A DNA stretch of 64,000 nucleotides from Methanobrevibacter_A acididurans. GTDB lineage: Archaea > Methanobacteriota > Methanobacteria > Methanobacteriales > Methanobacteriaceae. The position numbers and the translations under genes were made by a program. Of this stretch, positions 18,065 to 26,925 are shown piece by piece (position 1 is the first letter of the stretch; each line of letters starts with the position of its first letter). Location of the stretch: NCBI RefSeq assembly GCF_046197875.1, contig NZ_CP166991.1, positions 124,001 through 188,000 on the forward strand, in the 5' to 3' direction. The notes under the pieces were generated by a model, which searched no databases, was not told where the DNA came from, and was given only the letters and a program-made list of their open reading frames with translations.

Positions 18065-19550
18065 ATTAATTCCTTTAATAGTAATAATACCATTAATTTG
18101 TGCTTTATTATTAAATTTACTTCATGGAAAAAATAGAATATCTAGAATAATGGCTTTAATAGTTGCAATCGTAATCCCAATAATAGCTTTAGTTGCTTCA
18201 AATGGTTTACATTTCTTTGGAGGCCACACTCCATTAACATTTAACCCCACATTGTTAGAGTCTTTACCTGCAAGTTTACTTAGTTCACGGGTTATTCTTT
18301 TCCATCCAGCTATTACCTATAGTTTAGCAGGTTTAGAAAAAATATTCATTTTCATTCTTGGAATTGTAATCTTTTTATCTTTATTCACATATTTCAATAA
18401 ATATAAAAAAGTATCTGGACCTTATTTATTCTTAATATTTATGGGAACAGCTGCAGTAAGTGCAATGTTATTAAGTGATGATATTTTTAATATGTACATA
18501 TTTTTTGAAATTGCAGCATTAACACAAACAGGTATTATATTAGCTTCAAACACTGAAGGCAGTACGGAAACTGCATTAAAATATATGATATTAGGATCAA
18601 TTGGAGGACCTATACTACTTTTAGGTATAGGATTTGTTTTAGGTGTAATTGGTAGTGTAAACATAACTGATATTGTTTATGCGATTCACACAGGTTATGT
18701 AAATCCTTACTCTCCAACATTACTAATTGGTTTTGCTATGATCTTTTTCGGTTGGTTATATGCATCAGGATTACCTCCATTCAACACAATAAAATCATTA
18801 ATATACAGTAAAGGTACTCCAGAATCATCAGCAATACTTACAACTTTTTCAGTATTAACAATGGTTGCATTTGGATTAGTAATGTTTAGAATATTTGGAT
18901 ATTTATCTGTATATAAAATAACTATAATGTTATTTGCATTACTGGCTATGGTACTTGGTGTATCTATGGCTGTTGTCCAAACAGATTATAGGAAAATGTT
19001 AGGGTTTTTAGCAGTAGGTGAATTAGGTTTCATTGCTATCGGATTTGGAATAGGAACTAAATTATCTATGACTGCAGGACTTTTCCAAGCTTTTAATGAT
19101 ATAGTTATTACCTCATTATTATTCATTGGATTTGGTATAGTTTATTACTTAACTGGTACATCTGATACTCGTAAATTAGGTGGATTAATTTCATTAAACC
19201 CTAAAGTTAGTATAATGATATTACTCGGAGGTTTAGCATTAGCTGGTGTTCCTCCATTTAACGGATTCCAATCTAAATTAATGTTAGTTCAATCTGCATT
19301 AAATGCAGGATTCCCAGAAATAGCTATTATAATTGTTTTAGTTAGTATAGTGGTCTTTATGACATTTGTTAAAGCATTCCATTCAATTTATTTAAAACCT
19401 AAACCTAAAGATTTAAGTTTTGTGCATAAAGAAGTTCCAAGTTTAGCAATAGTGTCTATAGCTATATTATTAATAATATGTCTTGTAATAGGTCTTGATC
19501 CTAATTTAATAACATATAGCTTTGGACAATATTTAGGGGGCTTGATATAA
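18057..19550 (+). CDS. ehbF: Energy-converting hydrogenase B subunit F (MnhD/NuoM-like antiporter subunit)
   Basis: This 497-residue polytopic protein has about 14 helices and belongs to the proton-conducting membrane transporter family (NuoN/M/L, MrpD). Family landmarks are FFEIAALTQTGIILAS, the ASGLPPFNTIKSLIYSKGTPESSA loop, TDYRKMLGFLAVGELGF and GVPPFNGFQSKLMLVQ, with glutamates and lysines in the helices that form the ion channel. It is probably the main ion-pumping subunit of Ehb. AGGTGA within the end of ehbE sits correctly for the ATG at 18057, better than the GTG at 18048. Confidence 0.95.
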   Translation: MNELIPLIVIIPLICALLLNLLHGKNRISRIMALIVAIVIPIIALVASNGLHFFGGHTPLTFNPTLLESLPASLLSSRVILFHPAITYSLAGLEKIFIFILGIVIFLSLFTYFNKYKKVSGPYLFLIFMGTAAVSAMLLSDDIFNMYIFFEIAALTQTGIILASNTEGSTETALKYMILGSIGGPILLLGIGFVLGVIGSVNITDIVYAIHTGYVNPYSPTLLIGFAMIFFGWLYASGLPPFNTIKSLIYSKGTPESSAILTTFSVLTMVAFGLVMFRIFGYLSVYKITIMLFALLAMVLGVSMAVVQTDYRKMLGFLAVGELGFIAIGFGIGTKLSMTAGLFQAFNDIVITSLLFIGFGIVYYLTGTSDTRKLGGLISLNPKVSIMILLGGLALAGVPPFNGFQSKLMLVQSALNAGFPEIAIIIVLVSIVVFMTFVKAFHSIYLKPKPKDLSFVHKEVPSLAIVSIAILLIICLVIGLDPNLITYSFGQYLGGLI

Positions 19551-19551
19551 G

Positions 19552-19887
19552 ATGGCATTTTATGATTTATTATTAGATTCTCTTAAGGAGGTTAAAGGAA
19601 AAATTAAGAAAGATCCTTTAACTAGTGATAATGTTTCAGGTGCAACTGCAGGAGAATTAACTATTATATCAGTAACCTTACTTGCAGCATTGTTACTTAC
19701 TCGTGTAAATTTACTTATTTCAATGGTTATTATTTTAATTTTAGCTGTTGCATTAGTTACTAATTTACCTTTAATCCCTAAAGTTATTAAGGAAGAAAAT
19801 AATTCATTGGATACAATGCTGTTTTATGTTATTTTAACATTAGGAATTGTGGTTTGTCTTATTTATTGGGGTGTAGGCTATGTATGA
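19552..19887 (+). CDS. ehbG: Energy-converting hydrogenase B subunit G
   Basis: A 111-residue membrane protein with three hydrophobic helices after a charged N-terminus (SLKEVKGKIKKDPLTSDNVSG). It has no strong similarity that I recognise outside Ehb/Eha-type hydrogenases. It is named by position, between the MnhD-like and MbhE-like subunits, exactly as in other Methanobacteriales ehb operons. GGGGG in the end of ehbF serves as its ribosome-binding site, and its 3' end overlaps ehbH by eight bases. Confidence 0.82.
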   Translation: MAFYDLLLDSLKEVKGKIKKDPLTSDNVSGATAGELTIISVTLLAALLLTRVNLLISMVIILILAVALVTNLPLIPKVIKEENNSLDTMLFYVILTLGIVVCLIYWGVGYV

Positions 19888-20158
19888 TAATATTAAAGAA
19901 TTAATATTAGCAATTGTCACTGCTTTATTTGGTGTAACTTTATTTGATGCTCTTTTCAATTTAAAAAGTATCATTGCTCCTGGAATCAGTTTAATTTATA
20001 ATGCTTTAGGTCCTAATATTGCTCCAAACATGGTTACTAATATAGTATTTGATTGGAGAGGTTATGATACTTTAGGTGAAGCATTAATTCTTGTTTCAGC
20101 TGTTTTAATTGTCTTATTAATATTTGGAAGAGGAAAATTAAAAGGTGATGAACAATGA
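19880..20158 (+). CDS. ehbH: Energy-converting hydrogenase B subunit H (MbhE-like)
   Basis: 92 residues with two main helices and the segment VTNIVFDWRGYDTLGEALIL, which is shared with MbhE and the C-terminal end of MrpA. It forms part of the antiporter-like membrane module. The ATG lies inside the end of ehbG, and the stop overlaps ehbI in an ATGA junction, so synthesis of neighbouring subunits is tightly coupled. Confidence 0.88.
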   Translation: MYDNIKELILAIVTALFGVTLFDALFNLKSIIAPGISLIYNALGPNIAPNMVTNIVFDWRGYDTLGEALILVSAVLIVLLIFGRGKLKGDEQ

Positions 20159-20637
20159 GTGAAGGAAGTACAGTATTAAAATTACTAGCTTTTCCAATTT
20201 CAATCCTCACAATATGTTTAGGAGTAAACACTATATTAGGTGGACATATTACACCGGGTGGTGGTTTCCAAGGTGGAGCTATGATTGCTGGAGGAGTTAT
20301 TTTAAGTCTCTTTGTTTATGGTTATGATAAAATTCCATTAGATTTTTCTCATGATTTTGTTTCAGCAGTTGAAAGTTTTGGAGCTTTAGCTTATATTGGT
20401 TTAGGATTAATAGGTTTAATATTTGCAGGTTCATTCTTGTATAATATTGGTTTTGATGCTTATAATCTAGTTCCAAATTTTATACAAACTATTTTCCATT
20501 ACCCTGATGTGACTAATGCTGGAATCATTCCGTACTTAAATATAGTTGTTGGTTTAAAAGTTATGGTAGGTTTATCTGCTATTGCAATTGCATTTTATCA
20601 ATTTAAAAGTTTTGAAGAAGAAGGGGATGAAGAATGA
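20155..20637 (+). CDS. ehbI: Energy-converting hydrogenase B subunit I (MnhB-like)
   Basis: A 160-residue membrane protein with four helices and the MnhB/MrpB signature GGHITPGGGFQGGAMIAGG. The longer central loop (residues about 95-125) and the acidic C-terminus EEEGDEE are features of the hydrogenase-associated type. It starts in the overlapping ATGA with ehbH and ends in another with ehbJ. It contributes to ion translocation, but its precise path is unknown. Confidence 0.92.
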   Translation: MSEGSTVLKLLAFPISILTICLGVNTILGGHITPGGGFQGGAMIAGGVILSLFVYGYDKIPLDFSHDFVSAVESFGALAYIGLGLIGLIFAGSFLYNIGFDAYNLVPNFIQTIFHYPDVTNAGIIPYLNIVVGLKVMVGLSAIAIAFYQFKSFEEEGDEE

Positions 20638-20894
20638 TAATTATAGGACCAATTTTATTTGGATTAATAATCGGCTTAGTAATAGGTTCTAGAATTAGAA
20701 CTGATGCTAAAGTTAATATTGGATTAACTGGAGGATCTATTCTCTTATTATTCATTGTTGCTATATTAATGGCATGGCAATTAGGAAATTTCCCATATTA
20801 TTCTGATTTTCCTGTTGCAACTGGATTCGTATCAGCATTTATAGGTCTTATATTAGGTAAATTCTTATTTGGAAGATCTAAAGAAAATAGTTAA
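20634..20894 (+). CDS. ehbJ: Energy-converting hydrogenase B subunit J
   Basis: An 86-residue hydrophobic protein with three predicted helices and a short basic loop (GSRIRTDAKVN). It is recognised mainly by operon position and size. It is the last of the small membrane subunits. A spacer of 159 bases then separates it from the polyferredoxin gene, which may hold an internal processing or promoter site. No homologue outside energy-converting hydrogenases comes to mind. Confidence 0.8.
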   Translation: MIIIGPILFGLIIGLVIGSRIRTDAKVNIGLTGGSILLLFIVAILMAWQLGNFPYYSDFPVATGFVSAFIGLILGKFLFGRSKENS

Positions 20895-21053
20895 AAAAGA
20901 TGATTGTTGATTAATAAAAAAATTTTAATTATTTTTATATTATCAAGAAAAGGATTTTTGATTTTATAAAAAAAATAATTTCAATATTATAATAATAATA
21001 TTTATAAAAAGAAAAGTTTTAAAAAAAATAAAATTAGATTGGAAGTAAAAATC

Positions 21054-22427
21054 ATGTATATAACAACTAATAAATGTGAAAGTCGAGCAGAATGTATTAA
21101 AAAGTGCCCGACAGAAGCTATTAGGTTAATTAAAGGAAATGCTTTTAGCTGTATTACATGTGGGACATGTCATGATGTCTGCCCTAATAATGCTATTTTC
21201 AAAAATAGTTATGGGGGTTATGTTGTAGATAGAGCTAAATGTAACGGTTGCGGAATATGTGAATATTCTTGTCCAGTTGAAAGTATACATATTGAAGATG
21301 GTGTTGTTAAAGGTATTTGTTCAATGTGTGGCTTATGTGGAGATGTTTGTGAATCAAGAATAGACGCATCTAATTTAATTGATGAAAACCGTTTAAGTTT
21401 TTTAAATTCTTTAAAATTAGCAATGCCTAATGTTTCTGATGTTAATGTACCTATTCAATCTAATAAAAGTGATAAAGAATTTGCTTCTAGAATTTGTATG
21501 GATACTGATTATGATAAATGTACATTATGTGGTAGATGTGAATATTACTGTCCAACAAATGCTATAAATGTTACAACACAACAACAAGGAATATGTACAG
21601 ACTGTAAGATTTGTGAAGATATTTGCCCTACTGGAGCTATTAAAAATGGTATAGTTGATTCATCTGCCTGTACTTTGTGTTTAAATTGTTTAAATAATTG
21701 TCCAAGTAATTCAATTAGTATAGATGATTTTAAAGTTAATATTATTAAATTGAATCAAAAAATTAATGGTTCTATTATTTCATGTTTAAATTGTGGATTA
21801 TGTGCAGATAATAATGAAAATGGTTCCCTGGTAAAGGTTGATGGAAATTTAAGATATGATCCATCATTAGATGTTTTATCTGATTTGTCAGTTGAAAATC
21901 ATCAGTTAATGATGGCGGATTGTCCAGTTTCAACATTACATGAGACTAGTGATTATAAACTAGAAGGATATTGTGTGTCCTGTGGAAAATGTGTTGAAGT
22001 TTGTCAAAATGATGCACGTAGCGCTTCAGTTATAGAATGGGATGGTAAAGTTTCAGAAGATTGTATATCTTGTGGAATATGTGTTGAGGTATGTCCAAAA
22101 GATGCTATTACCTTGAAAAGAGGAACTATTGAAGTTGATTTAGATAAATGTATAATGTGTGAAACTTGTGGAATTCATTGTCCAAAAGATGCTATTCCAA
22201 AGCGAACAACAGTTAAAAAAGAAATAGCTGATGGATTCAATATGATTGATCAACAATTATGTATCAATTGTGGTTTATGTCAAGATATTTGTCCTGAAGA
22301 TGCTATTATAGAAAAAGATGGTCATTTAGTTGTTAATGAAGATGATTGTATTTATTGTGGTGCATGTATGCATGTTTGCCCATCAAATGCTTTCCTCTTT
22401 GAAAGAAAATTCAAGGATGCTAAATAG
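21054..22427 (+). CDS. ehbK: Energy-converting hydrogenase B polyferredoxin subunit K
   Basis: The 457-residue protein is made of repeated ferredoxin units. I count twelve complete or near-complete C-x2/x4-C-x2-C-x3-C motifs, for example CITCGTCHDVCP, CNGCGICEYSCP and CISCGICVEVCP. A thirteenth, near residue 250, is cut to CLNCGLC with its last Cys-Pro displaced about 40 residues (ADCPV). It should hold many [4Fe-4S] clusters and wire electrons between the hydrogenase core and soluble acceptors. GGAAG precedes the ATG at 21054, which is preferred over the TTG at 21039. It is cytoplasmic and membrane-associated through the complex. Confidence 0.93.
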   Translation: MYITTNKCESRAECIKKCPTEAIRLIKGNAFSCITCGTCHDVCPNNAIFKNSYGGYVVDRAKCNGCGICEYSCPVESIHIEDGVVKGICSMCGLCGDVCESRIDASNLIDENRLSFLNSLKLAMPNVSDVNVPIQSNKSDKEFASRICMDTDYDKCTLCGRCEYYCPTNAINVTTQQQGICTDCKICEDICPTGAIKNGIVDSSACTLCLNCLNNCPSNSISIDDFKVNIIKLNQKINGSIISCLNCGLCADNNENGSLVKVDGNLRYDPSLDVLSDLSVENHQLMMADCPVSTLHETSDYKLEGYCVSCGKCVEVCQNDARSASVIEWDGKVSEDCISCGICVEVCPKDAITLKRGTIEVDLDKCIMCETCGIHCPKDAIPKRTTVKKEIADGFNMIDQQLCINCGLCQDICPEDAIIEKDGHLVVNEDDCIYCGACMHVCPSNAFLFERKFKDAK

Positions 22428-22449
22428 TCCAGTACTAGGTGGAGTTTAA

Positions 22450-22968
22450 ATGAAAGATTTACTTAAAGTATTCTTAGAAGGAGCTTACGGAAATATAAAG
22501 AAAATACTTTTTGCTTCAGATAGAGTAACTGATATGGATATGAGAAATGCTATCCTAAATGGTGAAGTAAAACCTACAGAAAAAGTATCTAAAGCTTGTA
22601 TTGGATGTGGTGGTTGTGCAAATGTTTGTCCAACTGATGCAATAACTATGAAACCATTAAAAGAACCTGTTAAATTAGCTGAAGGATGGATTGTTACTGA
22701 AGTTCCAGAATTAAATCAAGAAAAATGTGTTGTTTGTTATTGGTGTCATGATTTTTGTCCAGTATATGCTTTATATGGAGAAGCTGGTGCTATACATCCG
22801 AATAATGTTGGTGAAAATGTTATTGATGTTGAAAATCTTATTAAAGAACCTTTTAAAATCCCAGCAGATAAACTTGCATTTATAGCACAATACATGTCTG
22901 ATAAGTCTGTATTAAATAACCTTAAAAATAATAATCCTAAAAAAGAGGATAAAGAGGAGATAGAATGA
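22450..22968 (+). CDS. ehbL: Energy-converting hydrogenase B ferredoxin subunit L (NuoI-like)
   Basis: 172 residues with two [4Fe-4S] motifs, CIGCGGCANVCP (about 56-67) and CVVCYWCHDFCP (about 95-106), in the order of the NuoI/EchF type subunit that passes electrons to ferredoxin. The tryptophan inside the second motif is unusual but leaves the cysteines in place. The C-terminus is lysine-rich. GGTGGAG precedes the ATG, and its stop overlaps ehbM in an ATGA junction, so it is coupled to the small hydrogenase subunit. Confidence 0.93.
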   Translation: MKDLLKVFLEGAYGNIKKILFASDRVTDMDMRNAILNGEVKPTEKVSKACIGCGGCANVCPTDAITMKPLKEPVKLAEGWIVTEVPELNQEKCVVCYWCHDFCPVYALYGEAGAIHPNNVGENVIDVENLIKEPFKIPADKLAFIAQYMSDKSVLNNLKNNNPKKEDKEEIE

Positions 22969-23411
22969 GTCTTAAATCTTTTTCACGATCAAAATCTATT
23001 CATTTGATGTTATGTTATACTGGTGGATGTAATGGTTGTGATATTGAAATTGTGAATTGTGTTTTATCACCAAGATTTGATTTAGAACAGTATAATGTGT
23101 TTTTAACTTGGAATCCTCGTGAAGCTGATATATTAGTAGTTACAGGTCCTGTTACACATCATAATAGGAAACCTTTAGAAGAAATTTATGCTGCAGTTCC
23201 TGAACCTAAAATTGTTGTAGCTGCAGGTAGTTGTGCATTGATGGGTGGAGTTTATAAAAATATTCATGGAGATATACCTTCTGAAGAGATTGATGGTCCA
23301 GTTGAAAATATAATTCCTGTGGATGCTAAAGTTCCAGGTTGTGCCTGCAGACCTCAAGATGTTATTGCAGGAGTTGTGTCAGTTCTACCTAAATTGTTAG
23401 ATGCTGATTAA
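22965..23411 (+). CDS. ehbM: Energy-converting hydrogenase B small subunit M (NuoB-like)
   Basis: A 148-residue [NiFe]-hydrogenase small subunit of the short, energy-converting type. Cysteines for the proximal [4Fe-4S] cluster are visible in CNGCDIEIVNC, AAGSCALMGG and VPGCACRPQDV. It lacks the extra clusters of soluble uptake hydrogenases, as expected for group 4 enzymes related to complex I NuoB. It overlaps ehbL and lies 92 bases before the large subunit gene. It passes electrons between the NiFe site and the EhbL/EhbK clusters. Confidence 0.95.
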   Translation: MSLKSFSRSKSIHLMLCYTGGCNGCDIEIVNCVLSPRFDLEQYNVFLTWNPREADILVVTGPVTHHNRKPLEEIYAAVPEPKIVVAAGSCALMGGVYKNIHGDIPSEEIDGPVENIIPVDAKVPGCACRPQDVIAGVVSVLPKLLDAD

Positions 23412-23503
23412 TAAAAATGAGATTTAATTTATAAAAATATTATGTTTATAAAAATTTTAATAATTCAAAAATTTAAGATGATTTAAAAATAAGGTGTGAG
23501 ATA

Positions 23504-24664
23504 ATGGAAGAGAAAAGAGCTAAAAAGGAGGAAGTAATAGAAACTGAAATCCAAATGGGTACAGTTCATCCTGCTGCTTTAGAACCTTATAGAGTTAGAT
23601 TTTTTGTGGAAGATGAAATTATTAAAGATGCGGAAATAACTGTTGGTGTTAATCATCGGGGTGTTGAACGTATTATGGAAGGTCTTCCTGTAGAGAAAGC
23701 TAATGCTCTTACTGAAAAAATTTGTGGAATTTGTTCTAATTCCCATGTCTGGAATTCTGTTAGAACTGCTGAAAAGGGATTAGAAGTTGATGTTCCGGAT
23801 AGAGCAGTTTATATTAGAGTTATTATGGGGGAATTAGAAAGATTACATAGTCACTTCCTTTATTTAGCTCATGGTTGTGAAGTTTTAGGTCATGAAACTT
23901 TTTCTATGAGAGTTTTCTATATGAGAGAAACTATTATGGAACTCTTAAGTATGATTGGTGGAAATCGTGTTCAGTATGGTTGTGCTATTATAGGTGGTGT
24001 GAGACCTAGATGTGAGCTTGATGAAAATCGTATACAAAGATTGATTGATGGGATGAATAAAACAGAAGAAGCTCTCACAAATTTTGCTGATAGATTCCTT
24101 CATGATACTATGGTTATGTCAAGAATCACTGGTGTTGGTGTTCTTCCTCAAGAACAAGCTATTAAACTTGCAGTTTCTGGACCAACTCTTAGGGCTACTG
24201 GTGTTAAATCTGATTTAAGAACTGGTATGTATGAGTATGAGAATTTTGATTATGATCTTATAACTCAACCTGATGGTGATGTTAAATCTAATCTTTTAAT
24301 GAGAGTTTTAGAATCATTTGAATCTATTAAAATTATTCGCCAAGCGGTTAAAAATCTTCCTTCTGGTTCTATTTCTAATAGGTCTTGGGAAATGTTTGAT
24401 TGTGATATTATTGAATCTCATATTGAGGTTCCACGTGGGGATTTATATGATTCTTTTGCAATTGAAGATGGTAGAATTAGAAGTTGTTTAATTAGAACTC
24501 CTAGTTTAGCTAATATTGGTGCTATGCAATATGCATGTATTGGTGATTCTATTACTGATGGTCAATTATGTATAGTTCAATGTGATCCATGTTTCACTTG
24601 TACTGATCGTGCTGTAGAAATTATTCAACTTGATAAAAATGATAAAAAAATAATGAGGAAATAG
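23504..24664 (+). CDS. ehbN: Energy-converting hydrogenase B large subunit N (NiFe site)
   Basis: The 386-residue catalytic subunit has both NiFe-binding cysteine pairs: C74-G-I-C77 in EKICGICSNSH and the C-terminal DPCFTCTDR. This shows an active site competent for H2 oxidation rather than a NuoD-like degenerate form. Residues after the second pair continue to the C-terminus (about 20 residues), so maturation by C-terminal cleavage is not obvious; many group 4 enzymes lack it. GGTGTGAG precedes the ATG. The gene is followed after four bases by ehbO. Confidence 0.96.
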   Translation: MEEKRAKKEEVIETEIQMGTVHPAALEPYRVRFFVEDEIIKDAEITVGVNHRGVERIMEGLPVEKANALTEKICGICSNSHVWNSVRTAEKGLEVDVPDRAVYIRVIMGELERLHSHFLYLAHGCEVLGHETFSMRVFYMRETIMELLSMIGGNRVQYGCAIIGGVRPRCELDENRIQRLIDGMNKTEEALTNFADRFLHDTMVMSRITGVGVLPQEQAIKLAVSGPTLRATGVKSDLRTGMYEYENFDYDLITQPDGDVKSNLLMRVLESFESIKIIRQAVKNLPSGSISNRSWEMFDCDIIESHIEVPRGDLYDSFAIEDGRIRSCLIRTPSLANIGAMQYACIGDSITDGQLCIVQCDPCFTCTDRAVEIIQLDKNDKKIMRK

Positions 24665-24668
24665 GAAA

Positions 24669-25667
24669 ATGTCATTCATTCCAATTATATATTCAGTTTT
24701 AGCAGTGTTAGGTACTTTGGTTGTTGCTGTGTTTGTAGGGACTCTTCTTCCAGGTTTTGAAAGAAAGTATGTTCAGGCTAGAATTCAGCAAAGAATTGGG
24801 CCAAATTTTGCTAGTCCAGGTTTATTTTCAACTATTAAATTCTTTTTCAAGAAAAATTTGAAAATTAATTCACCTGTTCCTAGTTTATATAAGGCTTTAC
24901 CAGTTGTTTGTTTCATTGCAGTGTTTTTATTGTTTTTAACTTTAACTCCACAAAATTATCAATTTTTAGCTTTTGCTAGTTTGATTGCTATTGTTGGATT
25001 TTTAAAGATTGATGAAATTTGTTATGTATTAATGGGTTCTTTGTCTAAGTCTGTTATGTCTGGTAATATGCCTTTCCCAGATCATGCTAAAGGTGGAGCT
25101 AGAACTGATACTAATGTTAGTTTTTTAGAAGATATAAGTTCTAATAGATCTTTAAGAATGATTGCTTTTGGTTCTTTTCCATTGTATTTATCTTTATTTG
25201 TTCCTGTAGTTTTATCTGGTAGTATTTATCTTAATGATATAGTGACTATGCAACAAATTTCTGGTCCGTTCTTATTTACTGTTCCAGGTTTTATTGGTGC
25301 TATAGTATTCTTGATTGGTTATATTATCTTATTAAATGAGTATCCTTTTAATATTGTCCATGCTGAAGCGGATGTTATTCAAGGGCCATATATGGAATTT
25401 GCTGCTGATTCAAGAGCTTTTATTTATTTAACTAAAGGATTTTTAATGTTTGCTCTAGCTAGTATTTTTTGTGTACTATTTTTAGGTATTACACCTAATA
25501 TTCTATCTTGGGGTATTCTTGTTAATATTGTGGTTGCTTTTATTTTCCCAGTTATTGTTGGGATTTTAAGTGCATTCTCTCCAGTATTTACTTTTAGACA
25601 ATTTTATCCAGTTGTTATTGCTAGCTCTTTACTTGGAGTTTTAGCTATTGTTGTAGGAATGTTTTAA
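24669..25667 (+). CDS. ehbO: Energy-converting hydrogenase B subunit O (NuoH-like)
   Basis: A 332-residue membrane protein of the NuoH/EchB family with about eight helices. The family landmarks are GFERKYVQARIQQRIGPNF near the N-terminus and NEYPFNIVHAEADVIQGPYMEF in the third cytoplasmic loop, which face the hydrogenase arm and link redox to ion movement. It also contains GNMPFPDHAKGG. The position directly after the large subunit gene matches other ehb operons. AGGAAATAGGAA precedes the ATG. Confidence 0.95.
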   Translation: MSFIPIIYSVLAVLGTLVVAVFVGTLLPGFERKYVQARIQQRIGPNFASPGLFSTIKFFFKKNLKINSPVPSLYKALPVVCFIAVFLLFLTLTPQNYQFLAFASLIAIVGFLKIDEICYVLMGSLSKSVMSGNMPFPDHAKGGARTDTNVSFLEDISSNRSLRMIAFGSFPLYLSLFVPVVLSGSIYLNDIVTMQQISGPFLFTVPGFIGAIVFLIGYIILLNEYPFNIVHAEADVIQGPYMEFAADSRAFIYLTKGFLMFALASIFCVLFLGITPNILSWGILVNIVVAFIFPVIVGILSAFSPVFTFRQFYPVVIASSLLGVLAIVVGMF

Positions 25668-25697
25668 TATTTATTATTTTATTTTAGGTGACTTTGA

Positions 25698-25979
25698 ATG
25701 AAAATTGTTATGAGACCTTATCATATGTTAAGTCTTGGGGGATATATTGTTGAAACACATTTTCCTTATCGGAATCTTATAATTGTTAATAAAACTGCTG
25801 AACCTATTAAAATTGAGGTCCCTGTTTTAGATGAAAGTTGGATTGATGAACATAGGGCTTTAGGTTTAGAAGTTATTCCTGTTAGGGATGAAGATAATTA
25901 TTTAGCTATGTTTAAAAAAGCACATGCTGATTTAGATAAGTTTATGGAAACAGTGGATATTGACGTTGAGTTAATTTAA
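25698..25979 (+). CDS. ehbP: Energy-converting hydrogenase B subunit P
   Basis: A 93-residue soluble protein without cysteines or membrane segments: MRPYHMLSLGGYIVETHFPYRNLIIVNKT, then an acidic second half. It is known only from Ehb operons of methanogens, and I can assign no biochemical role. It could be a structural or assembly subunit, which is inference from conserved placement alone. GGTGA precedes the ATG, and the gap to ehbO is 30 bases. Confidence 0.85.
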   Translation: MKIVMRPYHMLSLGGYIVETHFPYRNLIIVNKTAEPIKIEVPVLDESWIDEHRALGLEVIPVRDEDNYLAMFKKAHADLDKFMETVDIDVELI

Positions 25980-26077
25980 ATACTTTTTCCATTTTTTTTA
26001 ATTTTATTTTTTATATTTTTTTATATAATGAATTACATATTATTTTTTATATTATTTTTATATGCTAGTGATTTAAA

Positions 26078-26734
26078 ATGACAGATTTAGCTTTAAGTAT
26101 TCAAACTTTAGAAAAAAAAGGTGTTCTAGATGATATTACTGAAATTTTTTCTTCACATAATCTGAATATTTCTTATGCTCATATTTATATTGAGAAAAAT
26201 GATTATGGTTCTATTAATGTGGAATTGGAAAATGTTGAGGATGTTGATGAATTACTTGATGATTTGAATAATTCTCCTTTAGTTAAAAAGGTTGAAGTAA
26301 GAGGATCCTTGATGGATGTTTATGGTAAACGTATTTTAATTTTTGGTGGGGGTGCTCAAGTTTCTCAAGTTGCTTTAGGTGCTATTACTGAAGCTGATCG
26401 TCATAATATTCGTGGTGAAAGAATTAGTGTGGATACTATTCCTTTAGTTGGTGAAGATAATATCTCTGAAGCTGTAGATGCTTTATCTATTACTCCTAGA
26501 GTTAATGCTTTAGTTTTAGCTGGTTCTTTAATGGGTGGTGAAATCACTAAAGCTGTTCGTAGGGTTAAGAAAGAGTTTGGCTTATTAGTTATTAGTCTTA
26601 ATATGCCTGGTAGCGCTGCTAAAGAAGCAGATTTAATTGTAACTGACCCTATTCAAGCTGGTGTAATGGCTGTTATGGCTGTTGCTAATACTGCTGTTTT
26701 TGATGTTGATAAATTAGATAATAAAAAGTACTAA
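26078..26734 (+). CDS. ehbQ: ACT-domain protein at the end of the ehb operon (EhbQ, DUF5612)
   Basis: The 218-residue protein begins with an ACT-like domain (about 1-75: LSIQTLEKKGVLDDITEIFSSHN) followed by a globular alpha/beta domain with FGGGAQVSQVALGAITEADRHNIRGE and NALVLAGSLMGGE. It carries no metal or redox motif. ACT domains usually bind amino acids, so a ligand-sensing or regulatory role for Ehb is possible, especially since Ehb feeds anabolic CO2 fixation. The naming follows the conserved position as last gene in Methanobacteriales ehb clusters. It lies 98 bases beyond ehbP, with GTGAT before the ATG. Confidence 0.8.
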   Translation: MTDLALSIQTLEKKGVLDDITEIFSSHNLNISYAHIYIEKNDYGSINVELENVEDVDELLDDLNNSPLVKKVEVRGSLMDVYGKRILIFGGGAQVSQVALGAITEADRHNIRGERISVDTIPLVGEDNISEAVDALSITPRVNALVLAGSLMGGEITKAVRRVKKEFGLLVISLNMPGSAAKEADLIVTDPIQAGVMAVMAVANTAVFDVDKLDNKKY

Positions 26735-26925
26735 TTTTTTTTAATTTTTTTATTCTAAACTAATTTTTCAATCAATTTTTCTTTCCATTAAATAGATTAT
26801 ACCTTAAATTAAAATACTTGTAATCTGATTAATACTATTTTTATCAAAGTTTTCTTTAAGAATTTACAAGCACTAAACTACAATTTCTAATAAATATAAC
26901 ATTACCTACATCAAGCAGAAAAAAC

